NCBI RefSeq assembly: GCF_007858285.1
Contig: NZ_VFIL01000003.1
Location: forward strand, 310,001 to 374,000
Direction: 5' to 3'
From: Pseudomonas brenneri
Lineage (GTDB): Bacteria > Pseudomonadota > Gammaproteobacteria > Pseudomonadales > Pseudomonadaceae
Length of the DNA stretch: 64,000 nucleotides
Below the pieces are notes generated by a model. The model was not told where the DNA came from. It did no database searches and saw only the letters and a program-made list of their open reading frames with translations. This document shows, in pieces, positions 61,783-64,000 of this stretch. The position numbers and the translations under genes were made by a program. Numbering within the stretch: position 1 is the first letter of the stretch; every line of letters begins with the position of its first letter.

Positions 61783-62021
61783 TCTGGGGCTCCTGTGAGT
61801 GGGGCTTTTGCGACATTGTCCTCTGGCTGAGCGGTTCTGTGAATCGCTACTAACGTAAGGTGCGCCGTTGTTGGCCTACAGCCATGTCAAGAGGGGGTGC
61901 TGTGTAACAGAAAAACCTTGAATCAGGTTAACACTGACGTGCTGCAAAGGTTTTTCAGACATCGTCCGTACAGCTTAAGGCTGTTAGAATTGCCAGTCGT
62001 TTTTTCCTGGAGCTTGCCCCC

Positions 62022-62930
62022 GTGATCACTTCCCGCCTGCGCACCTTGCGCGACCATATCCGTTGGGCTGTCAGCCGTTTCCATGGGGAAGACCTGTTTT
62101 TTGGCCATGGTACCGACAATGCCTGGGACGAAGCCCGGCAATTGGTACTCGGTGCACTGCACCTGCCTTGGGAAATTGCCGACAGTTACCTGGACTGCAA
62201 TCTGGAAGAAGAGGAAGTCGCCCATGTGCAGCGCTTGCTGCATCGCCGTATCCACGAGCGCGTGCCTACGGCCTACCTGTTGAAAGAGGCCTGGTTCTGC
62301 GGCATGTCGTTTATCGTAGACGAGCGTGTGCTGATCCCGCGCTCACCGATTGGCGAACTGATCGAAAACCGCTTCGAACCCTGGCTGGCCCAGCCGCCGG
62401 CGCGCATCCTTGATCTGTGCACCGGCTCCGGTTGCATCGGCATTGCCTGCGCCTACGAGTTTCAGGAGGCCGAAGTGGTGCTGGGGGACTTGTCCTACGA
62501 GGCGCTGGAAGTGGCCAACCAGAACATTGAGCGCCACGGCGCCGATGAGCGCGTCTACACCGTGCAGGGTGATGGCTTCGACGGTTTGCCCGGCCAGCGT
62601 TTTGACCTGATTGTGTCCAACCCGCCGTATGTCGATGCCGAGGATTTCGCCGACATGCCCGACGAATACCAGCACGAACCCGAGCTGGGCCTGGCCTGTG
62701 GTGATGACGGTTTGAACCTGGTGCGTCGGATGTTGGCCGAAGCGGCCGATCATTTGACCGAGAAGGGCTTGCTGATTGTCGAGGTGGGCAACAGCCAGGT
62801 GCACGTTGAAGCGCTGTACCCGGAAGTGGATTTTGCCTGGCTGGAATTCCAGAACGGTGGCCATGGCGTGTTCATGCTGACGGCGCAGCAGTGCCGGGAG
62901 CATCAGGCGGTGTTTGCCTCCAGGGTCTAG
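62022..62930 (+). CDS. prmB: Ribosomal protein L3 glutamine methyltransferase PrmB
   Basis: 302 residues. SAM-dependent N5-glutamine methyltransferase: N-terminal helical domain ([20 protein letters not shown]), [18 protein letters not shown]-binding [19 protein letters not shown], and catalytic NPPY in [13 protein letters not shown]. PrmB is told from PrmC by its longer N-terminal part and FGHG motif. GTG start at 62022. Upstream of it is an intergenic stretch; downstream a REPIN. Confidence 0.95.
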   Translation: MITSRLRTLRDHIRWAVSRFHGEDLFFGHGTDNAWDEARQLVLGALHLPWEIADSYLDCNLEEEEVAHVQRLLHRRIHERVPTAYLLKEAWFCGMSFIVDERVLIPRSPIGELIENRFEPWLAQPPARILDLCTGSGCIGIACAYEFQEAEVVLGDLSYEALEVANQNIERHGADERVYTVQGDGFDGLPGQRFDLIVSNPPYVDAEDFADMPDEYQHEPELGLACGDDGLNLVRRMLAEAADHLTEKGLLIVEVGNSQVHVEALYPEVDFAWLEFQNGGHGVFMLTAQQCREHQAVFASRV

Positions 62931-62937
62931 CCCGGCC

Positions 62938-63030
62938 CATGTAGGAGCAGGCTTGCCTGCGATGGCATCAACTCGGTGTAGCTGATACACCGAGTCGTCT
63001 GCATCGCAGGCAAGCCAGCTCCTACATTTG
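62938..63030. repeat. REPIN after prmB
   Basis: TGTAGGAGCAGGCTTGCCTG and inverse CAGGCAAGCCAGCTCCTACA; centre ACTCGGTGTAGCTGATACAC CGAGT hairpin. Subclass with GCCTGCGATG. Confidence 0.92.
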
Positions 63031-63058
63031 AGGTGCTTTGTTCAGTTAAACCGCGTTG

Positions 63059-63862
63059 TCAGCGGTGCGTCGCAATCCAGATCAGCAACCCCGCCTGGAA
63101 CACGGTAAACGCCACCAGGCAGGTAATGGTGAAGCGCAAGCCGCTGTCTTCACGCTTGAACTTGATGACCTTTTCTTCTTCGTGGCGCAGTTTCACTTCC
63201 TGCTCCACCAGGTTCTGCTCGGCCTGTTGCAGCATCTGCGCCGCCTCCAGGATCTCCACGAACTGCACCTTCTCGGTGTTCCAACTGTCCAGCACCTCGC
63301 TGACCTTGCCCGGTTGCACATGGCCCTTCAGATGCTGGACATCGGCATAGGCCACGTCAAAACCCTGGATGCGCAAGAAGTGGTCGCGACGCAGGCGCGT
63401 GGCTTCGTTCAGTGCGTCCTTGTTCGCCAGGTCGACGCCGTCGACGCGATAGTGCGACCACTTCTTTTTCGCCCACGCGGCGCCCTGGGCGACCAGGAAA
63501 CGGCCAAGGCCACGGTTTGCCGGTTCGATTTCCAGGCTGTTGCCCGGGCCGAAATGCACGCGGTGGGTGGCGTGGTCGACCCAGACATCGAGGTGATTCT
63601 GTTCGCGTCGCACCCGTTGGCTGGGCAATTGGATGACCATGCGCAGCAGGCTATGGTCCTTGTTGTTGCGTTCGGCGTAGCCAAACTGCACAAAGCGCAA
63701 TGGCCGTGCACCCGTGGCGCGATCGGTGGCCAAGGGCGCCAGGCGCAGCATTTTGAAGTGTTCGGCCTCAACCTCCGCCCACGGCAGCGCAGCCGCTGCC
63801 GCCGTTTCGGTGTCGGCGGTGGTGTCGGCGGGAGGTTGCGGTACTGCTTCGGTGTTCGTCAT
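63059..63862 (-). CDS. Coiled-coil membrane protein, function unknown
   Basis: 267 residues. Acidic/Ala-rich N-terminus (PADTTADTETAAAAALPWAE), a roughly 150-residue globular region (HFGPGNSLEIEPANRGLGRF, AWAKKKWSHYRVDGVDL), a coiled coil (MLQQAEQNLVEQEVKLRHEE, about 205-230) and one C-terminal transmembrane helix (FTITCLVAFTVFQAGLLIWI). A tail-anchored topology is likely. I do not recognise the family. ATG 63862; converges on prmB. Confidence 0.75.
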   Translation of the reverse strand: MTNTEAVPQPPADTTADTETAAAAALPWAEVEAEHFKMLRLAPLATDRATGARPLRFVQFGYAERNNKDHSLLRMVIQLPSQRVRREQNHLDVWVDHATHRVHFGPGNSLEIEPANRGLGRFLVAQGAAWAKKKWSHYRVDGVDLANKDALNEATRLRRDHFLRIQGFDVAYADVQHLKGHVQPGKVSEVLDSWNTEKVQFVEILEAAQMLQQAEQNLVEQEVKLRHEEEKVIKFKREDSGLRFTITCLVAFTVFQAGLLIWIATHR

Positions 63863-63890
63863 TCGGCGCGATCCTGTCCAAGCCCTGCAA

Positions 63891-63914
63891 GTCGACAGGC
63901 TTTTTGCTGTCGAC
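63891..63914. repeat. Short inverted repeat near the right edge
   Basis: GTCGACAG and CTGTCGAC, eight bases, around GCTTTTTG. It precedes the coiled-coil gene and could be an operator or chance. The remaining bases to 64000 hold no recognised gene. Confidence 0.4.
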
Positions 63915-64000
63915 CCTGTGCTTATCGGCCGTTTTCTCCAGGACTGGAGGGTCAATAGTCGCTTATCGGGGGCGAAGTCCGTCGATAAAGCCAACCAGGC

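Noticed and set aside
1..64000. tRNA, rRNA, insertion sequence or prophage genes
   Set aside because: None recognised: no CCA-ended cloverleaf with T-loop GGTTCAA pattern in gaps, no transposase or integrase among the supported proteins.

Overview
The window is chromosomal DNA of a fluorescent Pseudomonas, most likely of the P. fluorescens group. This rests on gene content and order (sthA, lolCDE, queF, mlaA, rssB/rssC, tal, prc, apeB/rluA/minEDC, the urate-to-glyoxylate genes, prmB), on GC-rich codon usage, and on many REP/REPIN palindromes of the kind typical of this group. Genus is near certain, species is a guess. I see no rRNA, tRNA, prophage, insertion sequence or CRISPR array.

Layout. 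1-4890: end of sthA, a glycerophosphodiester phosphodiesterase, a PilZ protein, then the lolC-lolD-lolE lipoprotein exporter. 5007-7729: CopRS-type metal two-component system divergent from a cupredoxin, with a likely shared operator between them. 7797-14381: queF, an AT-richer gap with a candidate small RNA, DUF4404, a HAD-like protein without its catalytic aspartates, mlaA, a second PilZ protein, rssB-rssC and tal. 14790-19420: BCCT transporter, CocE/NonD hydrolase and LysR regulator, possibly a catabolic unit. 19460-22431: catalase-like protein translationally coupled to a RoxA-like dihaem protein. 22690-25406: FKBP lipoprotein, a perfect inverted pair of DnaA-box sequences, YkvA-like protein, and a tight three-gene operon of unknown role. 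25485-30543: EAL-CBS-GGDEF protein, prc protease and a quinone oxidoreductase. 30639-37010: HAD phosphatase, ABC importer, alkaline-phosphatase-type hydrolase and GntR/UTRA regulator, which together look like uptake and dephosphorylation of a small organophosphorus compound. 36986-46130: large MscS channel, a 58-residue membrane protein, apeB, rluA, minE-minD-minC, lpxL-type acyltransferase and a patatin. 46175-56462: purine use, comprising Tsx-like porin, NCS2 permease, puuD, allA, alc, uraD, puuE, divergent uraH, a LysE exporter and an AzgA-type permease. 56655-58947: MarR regulator divergent from an aminotransferase and a glutathione transferase. 59009-64000: glutaredoxin-like protein, folE, Smr protein, isochorismatase-like protein, prmB and a coiled-coil membrane protein.

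How genes work together. The purine block encodes every step from urate to glyoxylate plus two urea: PuuD, UraH, UraD, PuuE, Alc, AllA. Porin and permeases supply substrate. A TTGTATACAA-type palindrome occurs twice in the puuE-uraH gap and once before the AzgA-type permease, suggesting one regulator controls these units. The MarR cluster has two copies of GTCAA-N5-TTGAC followed by GTAT, one covering the MarR start codon, which predicts autoregulation and control of the divergent aminotransferase-GST pair.

No wholly new system is evident. The strongest leads are these two operator sets, the DnaA-box palindrome, the candidate RpoS-type small RNA, the RoxA-like/catalase-like pair, two enzyme-family proteins that have lost catalytic residues, and REP elements that supply the ends of coding sequences. 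All functional statements come from reading the sequence and from remembered family knowledge; no search was run.
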